The translations under genes and the position numbers were made by a program. Below are positions 33,073 to 44,350 of a DNA stretch of 64,000 nucleotides, piece by piece (positions within the stretch are counted from its first letter, which is position 1; each line of letters starts with the position of its first letter). The notes beneath the pieces are model-generated. The model saw nothing but the letters and a program-made list of their open reading frames with translations, was not told the origin of the DNA and made no database searches. The DNA comes from Ustulina deusta (lineage: Eukaryota > Ascomycota > Sordariomycetes > Xylariales > Xylariaceae). The DNA lies in assembly GCA_023159155.1 (NCBI GenBank), contig JAJNNX010000057.1:62001-126000 (forward strand), in the 5' to 3' direction.

Positions 33073-35558
33073 ATTTTAATTTATTTTAAAACTAAAAAAT
33101 AGTACTAGACCTATTATAAAAAAATAATTTATTATTTATATTAAGTTAAATATTAAAAAAATATTAAAAAGTTTTGTTTTAATATATTTATTATTAATTA
33201 TTTAAAAATAGTTATAAAAACTAAAATAAAAATTAAAATTAATTTTATTAAAATTTAAGCAATTTTAAATTAGAACTTTAATAATTTTAAAAATATTAAA
33301 TTAATTTAATTATTTTTTAAGCTTTATAATTATATTTATATATTTATTTATTACACTAATAAAATTGCTACTTTTTTAAATTAACTACTAAAAAAAATAA
33401 ACTATTTATAATAGGACTAAAACAAAAATAAACTTTTAAATATATAAAACTACTAGCTTATAAAGCACTAATTTTAGTTTTTTTTAAGCCCGGCCAACTA
33501 ATATAAATAAAAACAAATATCTTACGCAATATAATAAAAAAAGTTATCTAGTAGCAATAAAAAAATATAACCTAAAAACTTATAAAATATTTTTTTAAAA
33601 CAATAATACTAACTAAGCAAGCTTATTTAATTTAAAATTATAAACTTTTAGTAGTAATATAAACTTTAAAACATTATTACTTAGAATTTTTTAAAACTAA
33701 ATTTTTTATAATAACTAATTATTAAGCTTTATTATACTTTTTAAATAAACAGATTTTATTAATATAATAAGTATATTAGGCCAACTTTTTATTAAATTTT
33801 AATATTATTTTTTAATACTAACTAAAATAAAAAAATATAATAACTAATGCTTTATTAAAAAAAATAACTAAGTTTTTTATAATTAAAGTTAAAAAAGCTA
33901 AAAAACAAACAATAGTATTAATTCTGCCTAACAAAATATTAAGTTTTATATTAACTATAGACTTTTTATTTAATACTTTTTAAAAAGCCAACCTAGTAAA
34001 CCTAATTAAATAAAAAAACTAGCTATAAAAGCTAAAAAATAAAAATAAAAAGCTATATATACCTAAAATTATTTTAAATAGGACTATTTTTTTTTATATA
34101 GCTTTAATCTAAAAAGTTTATATATTTTTAATTATTACGTACTAAAATTAATATAAAATAATTAAAATATTAAAACAAAAATACTATTAGTTTTATTTAA
34201 AATATAATTATAAATAATATATATATAATTATTATAACTATAAAAAAAACAAAATATTATAAAATAAAACTCCTAGCTTTTTTTATTTATTACTTATACT
34301 AGCTATAGTATAGCAATACGTAGTAATAAATAATAAAAATATATTATTTAACTAATAGGGTTATAACTATATATAAATATTTATAAACAAGTTTAGCTGT
34401 TTAATTATAATTTTATTTAGCAAAAAAACAAACATTATAAAATTACTAGCTATATAATATTATAAAAATTTATAAAAATTTTTTAGTATACTAAACATAT
34501 AAATATTAAATAATACAGAACTATTTATTTTTAAGTTTATAGTAATAATTAATAATTTTATAAGTATTAAATATTGCTTTAATAGCGCTTACTACTTTTA
34601 AACTTAAAAAGCAATAAAATTAACTAATTAAAAACTAAACTAATAACTCTATTTTTATATTAATAAATACTAAAACAATTAAAATATTTATTTTTTTGTT
34701 TTAGATTTTATATATAATTTTTTATAATATTTATTAATTAATATATTACTACTAAAAATAATAATAAAAATTAAAACATAAAACTTTTTAATAATAAATA
34801 TTAGCAAAACTATTATAAATTTTAATACTAAGCAATAAACGCTTAAACTAGTTTGCTAAACTTAAAACGTTTAAAAAATAATATATAATATAACAACTTT
34901 TATATAAAAATAATATAAACTATAAGCTAATAAAAAAAAACGCTTAATAAATTTTAAAATAAAAAATAAAATTTAAAAAAAAAAAATAAGTTTTGTAATA
35001 TAAGTACTAACTACTAGATTGGACTTCTAATTAGTTAAACTTTTTAAAATCTTAAAAAAACAAAAATTTAGCTATATTTTTAATTTGCTTAATTTTTATC
35101 AAATAAAAAACCTATTTTATACTAACGAATTATAAAAAGTAAGCAATAACTTTTTATTTTAATAAATCTAATTATTGCTTTTAGCTAAAAATATTAATAA
35201 TAAAATAAAATTTAAAATTAAACAAATCAAACAATTAAAAATATATAAAAAAAGCAAAAAGTTATAATACTAGGTCGCTTAAAAAAACTATAATCTTAAT
35301 AATACTTAGTATATAGCCTAAAATTTTAAAAATATACCAATCAAACTTAATTAATTTTATAAAACTTATAAAAAAACTTTTAAATTTTTTATAAAATTAC
35401 AAAAATAAATATATATAATAATAGCTAATAAGTTTGCAAACAATTATAAAAATAATAATAAAGCAATATAATATAAAAAAATTATATAAACTTAATATTA
35501 TTAATAACTTTAAGTTAAAACTATATTTAAATTTTTAGTTTTAAAAAAAAGTAGTATA

Positions 35559-35798
35559 ATAGTTAGTATAGTCCGTATAGTTTTAACAAGACCCGTAAGA
35601 ACTCCAGACCTATATAGCAATAAAATAGGAAATCTATACATGGACTAACCTAACTCTGCAGTTATATATATAAAGTCTATATTTACCTATTTTATAAACT
35701 CTGACTTCTTTTCTTTCTTTTTTTTTTTTTTAGCTTAGAGTTTTTGTTTATAGTATTAATAAACTAGCTATAGAAGCTTTACTCGACTAATCATAACA
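35559..35798 (+). repeat. 3' LTR of nested element
   Basis: The element-facing left part is mutated (AATCTATACATGGACT, TTACCTATTTTA). The outward-facing right part is intact (GACTTCTTTTCTTTC, AGCTTAGAG, CTCGACTAATCATAAC). Reciprocal of the 5' LTR. Confidence 0.75.
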
Positions 35799-35807
35799 AA
35801 ATATATA

Positions 35808-35970
35808 ATAAATAATAAGCTCTTTTAAAAACTTTTCTTTTTTTACTAACAAAACTTTTAATAAAATTTAATAGTTATAATTAATTATATAATAATTAAT
35901 AAGCTCTTTTAAAAGCTTTTTTTTTTATTAATAAAGCCTTTAATAAGATTTAATAGCTATAATTAATTAT
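35808..35970. repeat. tandem ~75-bp repeat array, right part
   Basis: Two units of AATAAGCTCTTTTAAAA..CTAACAAAAC/TTAATAAAGC..AATAAAATTTAATAG..TATAATTAATTATA, continuing the array at 29590-29737 on the other side of the nested element. Confidence 0.6.
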
Positions 35971-38900
35971 AATAGATTTTTAAAAAGCTCCTTAATAGCC
36001 TAGCTTTTTTGCTTTTAATTATTAATTTGCTATTAATAATTATTATTTTTTATAATCTAGCTATATTAAAGCTAATTATTTAATAAACTATAATTAGAAC
36101 ATTAAAAATTAACTAAATAAAAACTTAGTATTAATTATTAAGCAGCTTTTTATTTAAGCTTAAATTTAGCAATTTAGCTTACAATATTACTAAACATAAC
36201 AAAACAGCCTTTAAACTCTATAATAGTATTAATAATCCAAAAACAAACTATAAATTAGTATAAAAATGAAAATTCTAATAAAAAACTTCTATTTTTCTTT
36301 CTATAAGCTTATTTTTGTTAGAATTCTTTTTAGACTTAGATTCTTTAGCATTTTTAGTATTGCTTTCTAAAAGTTAGCTAGCAAGCTTATTATTTTTTTT
36401 TTTATTAGCTACGTTCTTTTCGAAATCAAAAATATTTTAATAATTAATACTATTTATTAACGCTTTATATGCTTTTAAAATTATTTTAAAAAGATTATCT
36501 TTAAATTTATTTTTATTATTACTAAAAAATTTGTTTTTATTAAAAACTATATTTTTTATTACTATAATTTTATTCTTTTAAAAAAACCAAATATAATAAG
36601 TATTAATAAACTAGTAGCTTACTAAATAGTTTATTTAAACATTAAAATTAAACTTTTTATACTTTTATTTTTTAAACTTAGCTTTAATAGTTATAATAAA
36701 TGCTATATATCTAAATACTTTTAAATAAAATATATAAAATATTCGATTATAACTAACAAACTTTTATAAATAATCAAAATATAAATAGAATTTTTTATAT
36801 AAAGCTTGCTAATAATTAATTTGCTTAAATATCTAGTTATATAAATATACTACTATTTAAACTATTTTAAACTAAAAAAAAAACAAAAAACTTATAACTA
36901 TTATATATTAAGCTTGTTTAATACTTAATAATACTTTTTACTTTTTTAGCTACTTTATTAAAACCTTAAATATATAATAATAAAATCTTAAAATTTATTT
37001 TATAAACTTGTTTTATAGCTACTACTAAATATATAATTTTTTAATTATTATTAGTAATTTTATTATTATATTTTATAACTTTTATTTTATTATTATAATA
37101 TATTTAAATATATTAAATATAATATTTAAAAACTTTTTAAATAATATTAATATATTTATTATTAATATAATAGTTCTAAATATAACTTAAATATTAATTA
37201 ATAACTAGTATAATATACTATAAATATTTATTTTTATTAAAAATATTAAATCTATAAAAATTAACAGCTAATTAAGCATTAGTTTTTATAACTTTTAAGC
37301 AAGCATTTTGTACTATTCTATAGTAAGCTTTAAATTTATTATATATTATATAATCTATAGTTTAGATCTTATTATTAAAATATAAAATAATTACTGTTTT
37401 TTTAATATAATTAAACAATGGTTTTAAAAGTTTAGAGCTTATATATCCTAAATATTAGTACTACTTATAAAAACTAATTTAAAATTTAAAATATTTTATA
37501 TAAAAATTTAACAAGTTTTTTTATATATAAAACGCTTATTTAGTTAGATGTTTTAAAAAATATTTTATAATATATTAGCTATATATTTAGATTAAAAAAT
37601 ATAAAAGCTCTTTTTATTAATATTTTAAAAAATTAAACTTAAGTTTATTATTTTAATATATGCCTGTTCAGTTTAAGACTTATAAAAAAACTAGGTTAGT
37701 AGCTATATTTAAACAAAAAGCAATATTATATAGCTAATATATAACTATATTTTTTAAGCCCCAAGCCTTAATATTAATCTTATTATAACTATATATATAA
37801 ATCGCACTATTTTTTACTAGTATTATATTATTTAAATTAATATTTCTTAAATATATAAAATAATATATTTAGTTAAATATATAAATAATTAATCTAGAAT
37901 TTATTATAATTAAATTATATAGTTTATATGTTTTAGCAAACTTTTAGTTAGCAATAAATAAAATTATTACTTTTACTATAAAAAGCTTTAAAAATTAATT
38001 ATTTTAAAGGTTATTTTTTAAAACCTTAAATTTTACTTTTTTTTTTTTATTACTTCTGCGCTTTTTTTACCGCTTATTTAACACTTTTTTTATTTATTAT
38101 ATATATTTTAGCTATTTTATTAATACTTTAATTAAATTTTTAGCTTTTTAATTAAAGCTTTATAAATATAAACTAGCAGCTTAATATATAATAATAACTA
38201 TAATATATAATATAGTTCTTTATGTTTAGGTTTTTTTTTTTAGCTTTAATTTTTATATTAGCACAAAAACACTTAATAAAAATACTTTTAAAGCTTTTTT
38301 TCCGATTATTTTAATAACTTTTGCAATTATTATTAGTTTAATATTATTAGTAGCTTTTATAATTTTAACAATTTTATTTAAAATAATCTTTTTTTTAATT
38401 GTTTATAAGATCGTCCGAATTGTTTTAGTTATTAAAAAGTTCAAAAGTATTAAAAGTATTTCTTTTAATAATCTTTCTAAAAATATAAATTATATTTAAA
38501 ATTATAATTTTTTAGTATAGTTTAGTAGTAATAATTTAATATTATAAAATATTATTTATAATAATATTATAATAAATATTTTAGAAAAAAATAACTTAAA
38601 TTAAATAAATATTTTATAAAGTTTTTTTTAGGTTAGTAATAAATTTAAATAAATTTATTATTTTAATACTTTTTAAATAAGTTTTAAAAACTTTATTAAA
38701 TTATTTGTTTGTTTATTTAATTAAATCTTTAATAGGTTTTTTAGCTATAAAATTAATAAAAGCTTTATATTTTAATTTATATTTAAATTTTAGAACGTAT
38801 TAAGTTATATTTTTAAGCTTTTTAAAATTATTGTATTACTTATTAATTATTTAGTTAGTTTTTATTTATATTAAATAATAGTTTAAATAAACTATTTTAT

Positions 38901-39309
38901 ATATTTATTTAATAAATTTAGTAAGCTTAGTTTAGTAGTTAATATAGTGCTTAAAAGCAGTTTTATAGCGCTATTTAATATTTTAATACAGTGCTTTTCT
39001 AGTAATTATTAGTTCTATATATATTATAGTATTAAAATCAGTAGCTCTAATAAAAAAGAAATTGCTTATTAGTAGTACGCTTAATAGTTAAAGCTATAAA
39101 GTTCGCTTTTTTCCTAGAACTATATATTTCTAAAAATTGCAGTTATAAGTGCTAGTAGTAAAGTTTTCTTTTTATAATAAAAAATCTTTTAAAAAATTAA
39201 ACATAATAATATATTATTTAAATATAATAGTAATTTTTATATATTTTTAATTAAAAATCGCTTATAATAAAATATAAAAATTAATAAAACTTTTAATTAT
39301 TAGATTAAA

Positions 39310-39541
39310 TATTATAAAATATACCGTATATATATATTTAAATCGCTTTTTTTATTATTATTTTTTATAAGTCTTATTTTATTTTTATAAAATATTTATT
39401 TATAAGCTTACTAGTAAATGTGGCCTAGCCACACTTACTAAGCCACGTTATTAAGCTATAATACTTATGTAACCAAGTGATCCTGCCATCCATGCCTAAT
39501 TAGCTCTCTTCACAGCTACCAGCTATGGGCCAAATCTAACA
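39310..39541 (-). repeat. right LTR (232 bp) of the RIP-affected copia element
   Basis: Direct repeat of 26155-26386 with the reciprocal damage pattern: element-facing left part mutated, outward-facing right part (CATCCATGCC, CTTCACAGCTACCAGC) unmutated. Ends CAAATCTAACA as the left LTR does. Confidence 0.88.
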
Positions 39542-40733
39542 AAAAACACAGTATGGGCTGAGACAGCACCTCTGGTGTCAAAGTGTAGCTAATTTCGTTC
39601 CCTATGGGTAGAAGCGAACCTGATAGCTCTATTCTCCTGGAAAGCGCGATGCCACGTATTGCGTTCTCACTCGTTCTAGATTATTATCAATCTCTATCCC
39701 CAATACGATAATAGAAACATAAGAAACATTCAATGCCGGGTATAAGTGCTGCTTGCTGTAACTTGCCTGCCTTGTGTCAGATTTAGCACTAGCGATCTCG
39801 CCACGTATTGCCCGCAGAAGGTCTATTATATTGTTGTTGTTGTAGGTCTGTAGGGGTGTATTCTACACCCTACATATATATATATCCCTCATACAGTTAG
39901 GTGTGGATCCACTCATTCAGCCATATAACGCTCTATTTGCTAAGGGCATACCCCCTATAAGGGCACCTCTCACTAGCCACTATATGGCTCACATCACCAC
40001 CTAGCCACCACTTAATCCGACACCTTGGGTGGCTGTAAGTGTAGGTACCTTAGGTAGGTATATAAGTATCTACATGTAGGTACTTACTACAGGTGTTTCA
40101 TACTTAAAGTATTGTTATACGAGGTACTCCAGAATAATCCTTGAAGCTAAACCTACCTGTGCACCTGGGTAGTTGGTGGGATTAGCAGCCTTGTGAAAGA
40201 AAGTGTTGATGTTACTAGGTACCAAAAGGTGCTTAGAGATACGTATAGATGCGCTATGAAATTTAGCGACTAAGCGCACTAAGTGCTCTATAACTATAGG
40301 ACGTTTAGTGAAGACCACCGCTGTATTTGGTGGCGGATTGGCGAAAATCATGTAACCACGCACCCTCGCTTGTCCTCGCTTGTATATTGGGGGCCGGTAC
40401 CTAAGTACTTAAGTAAGTACATAGGTAATGACCTCGGGGCCCTCGAAGACCTAACTATTGGGCTCGCCTAGACCTAGGCCTTGATCCGGCATACCTATTT
40501 TGAAGACTCCTTTGTAGTACTTTGTGTACCACCACTCTCTCCTTTCATTTGCACCCGACCTCCTTAAAATTCCAACGACCACCTCACTCAACGATGCTTG
40601 ATCACGCTTGGATTGCTTTACATCTAACGCTGAAGTTTATCAGCCTCCCTGAACAGCATTAACGGTTCCTTAACTACCCAGGTAGTCTCTAGCAAGCCTT
40701 ATTCACGGAAGACTGAGCCTCACACTATTCACG
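39542..40733. other. intergenic between RIP block and P450, with short repeats
   Basis: Normal composition resumes exactly at the LTR edge. The region holds a near-palindrome at 39850-39876 (TGTAGGGGTGTA / TACACCCTACA) and a cluster of GTAGGTA/TACCTA words at 40040-40090 and 40395-40430. A CCTCGG hexamer lies at 40432-40437. Short ORFs here are not supported. The right end is the P450 promoter. Confidence 0.45.
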
Positions 40734-42694
40734 ATGGCAGTCTCTGACTTCACTTTTACTCTTGTGAAGTATGTGGCTCTCATTCTCCTTCCCTATGTAA
40801 GTATGCACCTCTCCTATAAGAGTCCCACGCATTATTGACAGCTTTCTAATCGGCAGTTGGCTCTTGTGTTTGGGTATCGGCTCTTCCTTCACCCCCTGAG
40901 GGCCTATCCGGGTCCGGTCTTGGCGAGGTTATCCGACCTTTACGCCGGCTTCTACGCGTTGGGAATGAGATTACACTTGGTCACATATCGCGATCTGAAG
41001 AAATACGGTGAGGCCAATGAGTTCTGATGTTTGCCTCGTCACTCTAGGGTTGACAAGCCCTCGTCCAGGTCCTGTCATGAGGCATGGCCCGAATAAGCTT
41101 GTCTTTAGTTCACCCGAAGCGCTTCAAGGTAAATCTAATGGTCTCTGTGCTCGAAATTCCGAGAGCTCACTCCGTCAGATATCTATAATAATGGGAGGGT
41201 CACGAAGTCGCATGTTTATGAACTTACAGTGACATCGGGTAAACCGAGCATTTTCAACGCTATCGACCGACAGAAACACAGGGAAAAACGCAAACTCATC
41301 GGGCAAGCAATTACTGACAAGGCTATGCGCTCTTTCGAGCCAACTATGCTAGAACAGATTGACGTTTTCATTGAGCAGATACGGCTGGCATCGTCGTCAA
41401 CATCGGGATCCAAAGGTTCGCAGCCCGTCAATATGACAGATCTCACAAAGCGGCTGGGAGCAGACATCGTCGGTCATCTCGCCTTCGGCTACGCGATGAA
41501 CATGCAAACAGACCCGACATATCAGTTCGTTCTCCGGGGACTTGCTGTCGGCTCGTACCAGAACAATAGCTTTATGCAGTTTCCGATGCTGAAGAAGCTA
41601 GGCCTACACAACCTCGTGCCCATCGTGGGAGGCTTTGCATCACGTATGAAGTACAGGAATATGCTGCAAAAGATGATCACCTCGCGCCTCTCTCAAGAGA
41701 AGCATGCCAAGAACGACCTATATTCCTTCGTCGTCGACCATCTCGATCGCGATGGCAGCAAAAATGGCGTCAAAACTAGTGAACTGTGGTCCGAGGCCTT
41801 ATTCTTCTTTCCAGCAGGTGAGGATATTTCTGTGTTCCAGCTGTCCGATCCCACAACGTCTGTTGGAGGTGTCCTGGCACTGTGGCCGGCTATTTACCAT
41901 GGTGTCTCCCTTTTATATCAACATCGTACAGACGCTCGAGAGCCACCCTTCACCGCGTTTCCTATGATAACTACTTGCCTTAGCAAGTGAATCATCTCCG
42001 TCATGAACTGGCATGTCAGGGCTGACCTAAAAACACAGGCGGCGACACCACCACGACTGTCATGAGTGCACTATTTTTCTATCTAGCACATTATCGCGAC
42101 GTATACGACAAATTAGCTGCCGAGATACGTCAGACGTTCGAGAACGAAGCCAGCATCCGAGGTGGTCCGCTGTTGGCAAGCTGCCGATATCTGCGAGCCT
42201 GCATCGACGAGGCGTTGCGGATCTCGGCCCCCGTGGCAGGAACGCTCTGGAGGGAACTGTACTCGGATGAGTTAAATAAGGGTCCCTTCCTCGTTGATGG
42301 CCATGTGATACCCCCGGGCACGCAGGTCGGTGTTAGCACCTACGCTCTTCACCATAACGAGCAGTACTTCGATGACCCCTTTACGTTTCGCCCGGACCGC
42401 TGGCTCACGGAAGATCGCGACGCTCTTAACCGCATGACTTCGGCCTTCAACCCATTCTCGCTTGGGGCGAGGGGATGCGCCGGCAAGGCAATGGCGTATC
42501 TGGAGGCGAGCTTAGTGTTGGCGAAAACTATATGGCGCTTCGATTTCACGCTGGCACCGGGGAAGTTAGGTCAAGTGGGTATAGCGGGTGGGAATAAAGG
42601 CGGGAGAGATTCCCCGGTTGAATTCCAGCTCCATGATACCTTTGGCTCGAGGCACGACGGACCTAATCTGGTCTTCCATACGAGAGAGCTTTGA
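40734..42694 (+). CDS. cytochrome P450 monooxygenase
   Basis: Five exons: 40734-40796, 40857-41007, 41069-41128, 41179-41817, 42039-42694; introns of 60, 61, 50 and 221 nt; 522 aa. An N-terminal hydrophobic anchor (residues ~10-35) precedes the YPGP hinge. Other landmarks: the GPNKLVFSSPEAL block, I-helix AGGDTTTT near residue 305, E362-x-x-R365 in DEALR, the FRPDRW region, and heme-binding FSLGARGCAG with Cys451. All essential residues are present. Sequence style resembles fungal secondary-metabolism P450s of the benzoate-hydroxylase/trichothecene-hydroxylase type. Expected to be ER-bound with an NADPH-P450 reductase partner, oxidising a polyketide (inference from the HR-PKS 10 kb away). The 221-nt intron just before the I-helix exon is four times longer than its neighbours. 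Confidence 0.92.
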
Positions 42695-44350
42695 GAACGG
42701 TTGGTTGGTTGGTGAATTTAACGCCGGGGGAAGACCTAATGTCTTCATGCCTCCCTAGGGGCTTGCGGCGTGCGAAGCTACCTAAACTATCTATCCTACA
42801 ACCTCGCGGGAGGACACTCTAGTATACAAGATATTTCGCAAATCTAACCCGTAAGCACGCGTGATAGTCAAACCGCTTCCGTTAGCCCCGCCCTCTGGGC
42901 TCGTGCTCAGCGCTATGTAGTTATAGTTGGTCCCCTTACAGGGGAGCAAGCCAGGATCCATATATATACAAAGTTGTTGCGTGGAAGCAGTAAATCTAGT
43001 GACGGTGTTACCCGTGATCGCTCTAGCCCTTCGTCGGGCGTTTGTTCTATGACTTGCGCCATGGTTCTTGTAGTATTAGGTATTATGTATGCTTTGAGAA
43101 CGGTACCCCAGCCTAAGAGTCATTATTTGGTACAGTCAAGGACTGACTCTCTATCATGCTATGAAGTCACACAGGAAAAATGTCGACTTTCCTTTTTGTA
43201 TTTTGGTTCAAATCAAGGACGGCCAATCGTTTTCCCAACTCACGACCGCTAGGTGTATTAACCGAAGTATCCGAATTCCAACTATTGACGCACTCCGCTT
43301 GATATGATGTTGTATTACCTATGTCTCGGTGATCTAGCAATACCGCATGGTCATGGAGAGGAGCGATGAAGTATAGGTATGCCTAAGTACCTACGTACAT
43401 AGACTTAGCAAATGTCAGATTTTATGTATAGTTATATAAAAAAAGTTCTTTCCGTTTTTTATTACCGTTCAAATACTTTTACTACAAAAAGCAATAGTTA
43501 TATCTAACAGGTTTTAGAAATAAATAAATTAAAAAAAAATTAATATTAAAAAATAGGTTGTCTTTTAGAAAATACTTTTTATTTATTTTTTACTAACGAA
43601 TTGAGGCAGAAACTGTACTCTGTGTAACAAAAATATTTCTGCCTTGAACAAACGCGGAGGGACTTTTTTTGAGCCACTATACATAGGTATTTATGGAAGT
43701 ACCTAACCTACACCGATGGGGGCTAGATACTAGGTAGGTACTACCTAGATGTAACAGCCTGAGGTGTACGCTAGCACGTCACACAGCATCGGCTCACGTC
43801 CTTTCCCCTTAACATGTGCCTCTCCCACCTCGGCAATCTCATTCGAAATCGTTTGACCTGACCAACATGCATGCAACCTGGACCCTCCAACTGTTGGAGT
43901 AAGTACGTCACGCCCATCCGCCGAGCGCGCTTTTCTCGGCCGGCCTTTTCGGCGCTGCCTTGAGAAGCCTCATACCTGAGACTCTCTCACCGCCGGTCAG
44001 GTCGACGGGGTCTTGACACGGCAGTCATGTCACATAGGTTACACATGGAGGGTTGCAATAACAAACTTGAATCGGCCCACTGTGCTGTGAGCTGTATCAC
44101 TCGAGGCGACGCAGGTATCAGTGTCGAGGCCGCCACTTCGAGCTGATTTCTCAGTCTCATATTTCTTTGTTTGCACGTTGGCTCACACGCCGTGGTTGTC
44201 TCTCTCTGCGAACATTTGCTGTTTACATCTAGCAAAACTTGAGTAACGTGTGAAACCTGTTCTGCCTCGTCCTCACCTAGGTCGAATGACCACACAGCAG
44301 CAGCTTGGCTCATTTACCAGGTCAATCATTCCTTTAGTTCACCGGCTTAC
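42695..44350. other. intergenic between P450 and thioesterase
   Basis: About 1.65 kb with no credible gene. It contains a MITE candidate (43438-43670), TACCTA/TAGGTA clusters around 43375-43400 and 43680-43750, and a CCTCGG hexamer at 43828-43833. The right end is the thioesterase promoter. Confidence 0.45.
43438..43670. mobile_element. candidate MITE with imperfect terminal inverted repeats
   Basis: The left end AAAAAAAGTTCTTTCCG..GTTCAAATA and the right end read in reverse, AAAAAAAGTCCCTCCGCG..GTTCAAGGCAGAAATA, are imperfect inverted repeats about 45 bp long. They enclose ~140 bp of AT-rich DNA without coding capacity. The left end is preceded by TATA; no clear target duplication on the right. 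Differences between the ends are partly C/T, as after RIP. Confidence 0.42.

Larger units (their letters stand above)
29741..35798 (+). mobile_element. nested Ty3/gypsy-like LTR retrotransposon, RIP-damaged
   Basis: Two direct ~235-bp LTRs (29741-29976 and 35559-35798) share GTTAGTATAGTCCGTA at the start, CCAACCTAACTCTGCAG-type words, a T-run and a CTAATYATAAC end. Between them, a gag CCHC knuckle is readable at 31419-31460 (Cys and Gly codons changed to Tyr and Lys). An RT segment near 32980-33090 reads FSLK..PA..QAFIN-like, then Y-I-N-N (33061-33072, from YIDD), then ILIY. An integrase-like TIDF segment lies near 33950. The order gag-RT-integrase and FGL..PA..Q support gypsy and the plus strand. 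It is inserted in the tandem array of the outer element. Confidence 0.75.
26155..39541 (-). mobile_element. RIP-saturated Ty1/copia LTR retrotransposon carrying a nested gypsy-like element
   Basis: Bounded by two colinear direct 232-bp LTRs (26155-26386 and 39310-39541) that begin TGTTA (mutated to TATTA on the right) and end TAACA. The interior is almost only A and T, and every frame is dense in TAA/TAG. On the minus strand around 28700-28990 a copia reverse transcriptase is still legible: a Y-I-N-N box (YIDD after G-to-A), then KDLxWFLSIKVIR, the F-L-G-I-x-V-x-R signature. Without the nested 29741-35798 insert the element is about 7.3 kb, somewhat long for copia. No clear target-site duplication: TTGAG on the left, AAAAA on the right. 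It separates the receptor gene from the P450. Confidence 0.85.

Noticed and set aside
29590..35970. CRISPR-like array
   Set aside because: The repeats are adjacent AT-rich units without spacers in a eukaryotic transposon.
26387..39309. Mitochondrial insertion or centromere as explanation of the A/T block
   Set aside because: Matched LTRs and legible RT, gag and nested-element fossils explain it as RIP-damaged retrotransposons.
26150..39546. Target-site duplication for the outer copia element
   Set aside because: TTGAG on the left and AAAAA on the right do not match, even allowing C-to-T and G-to-A changes.
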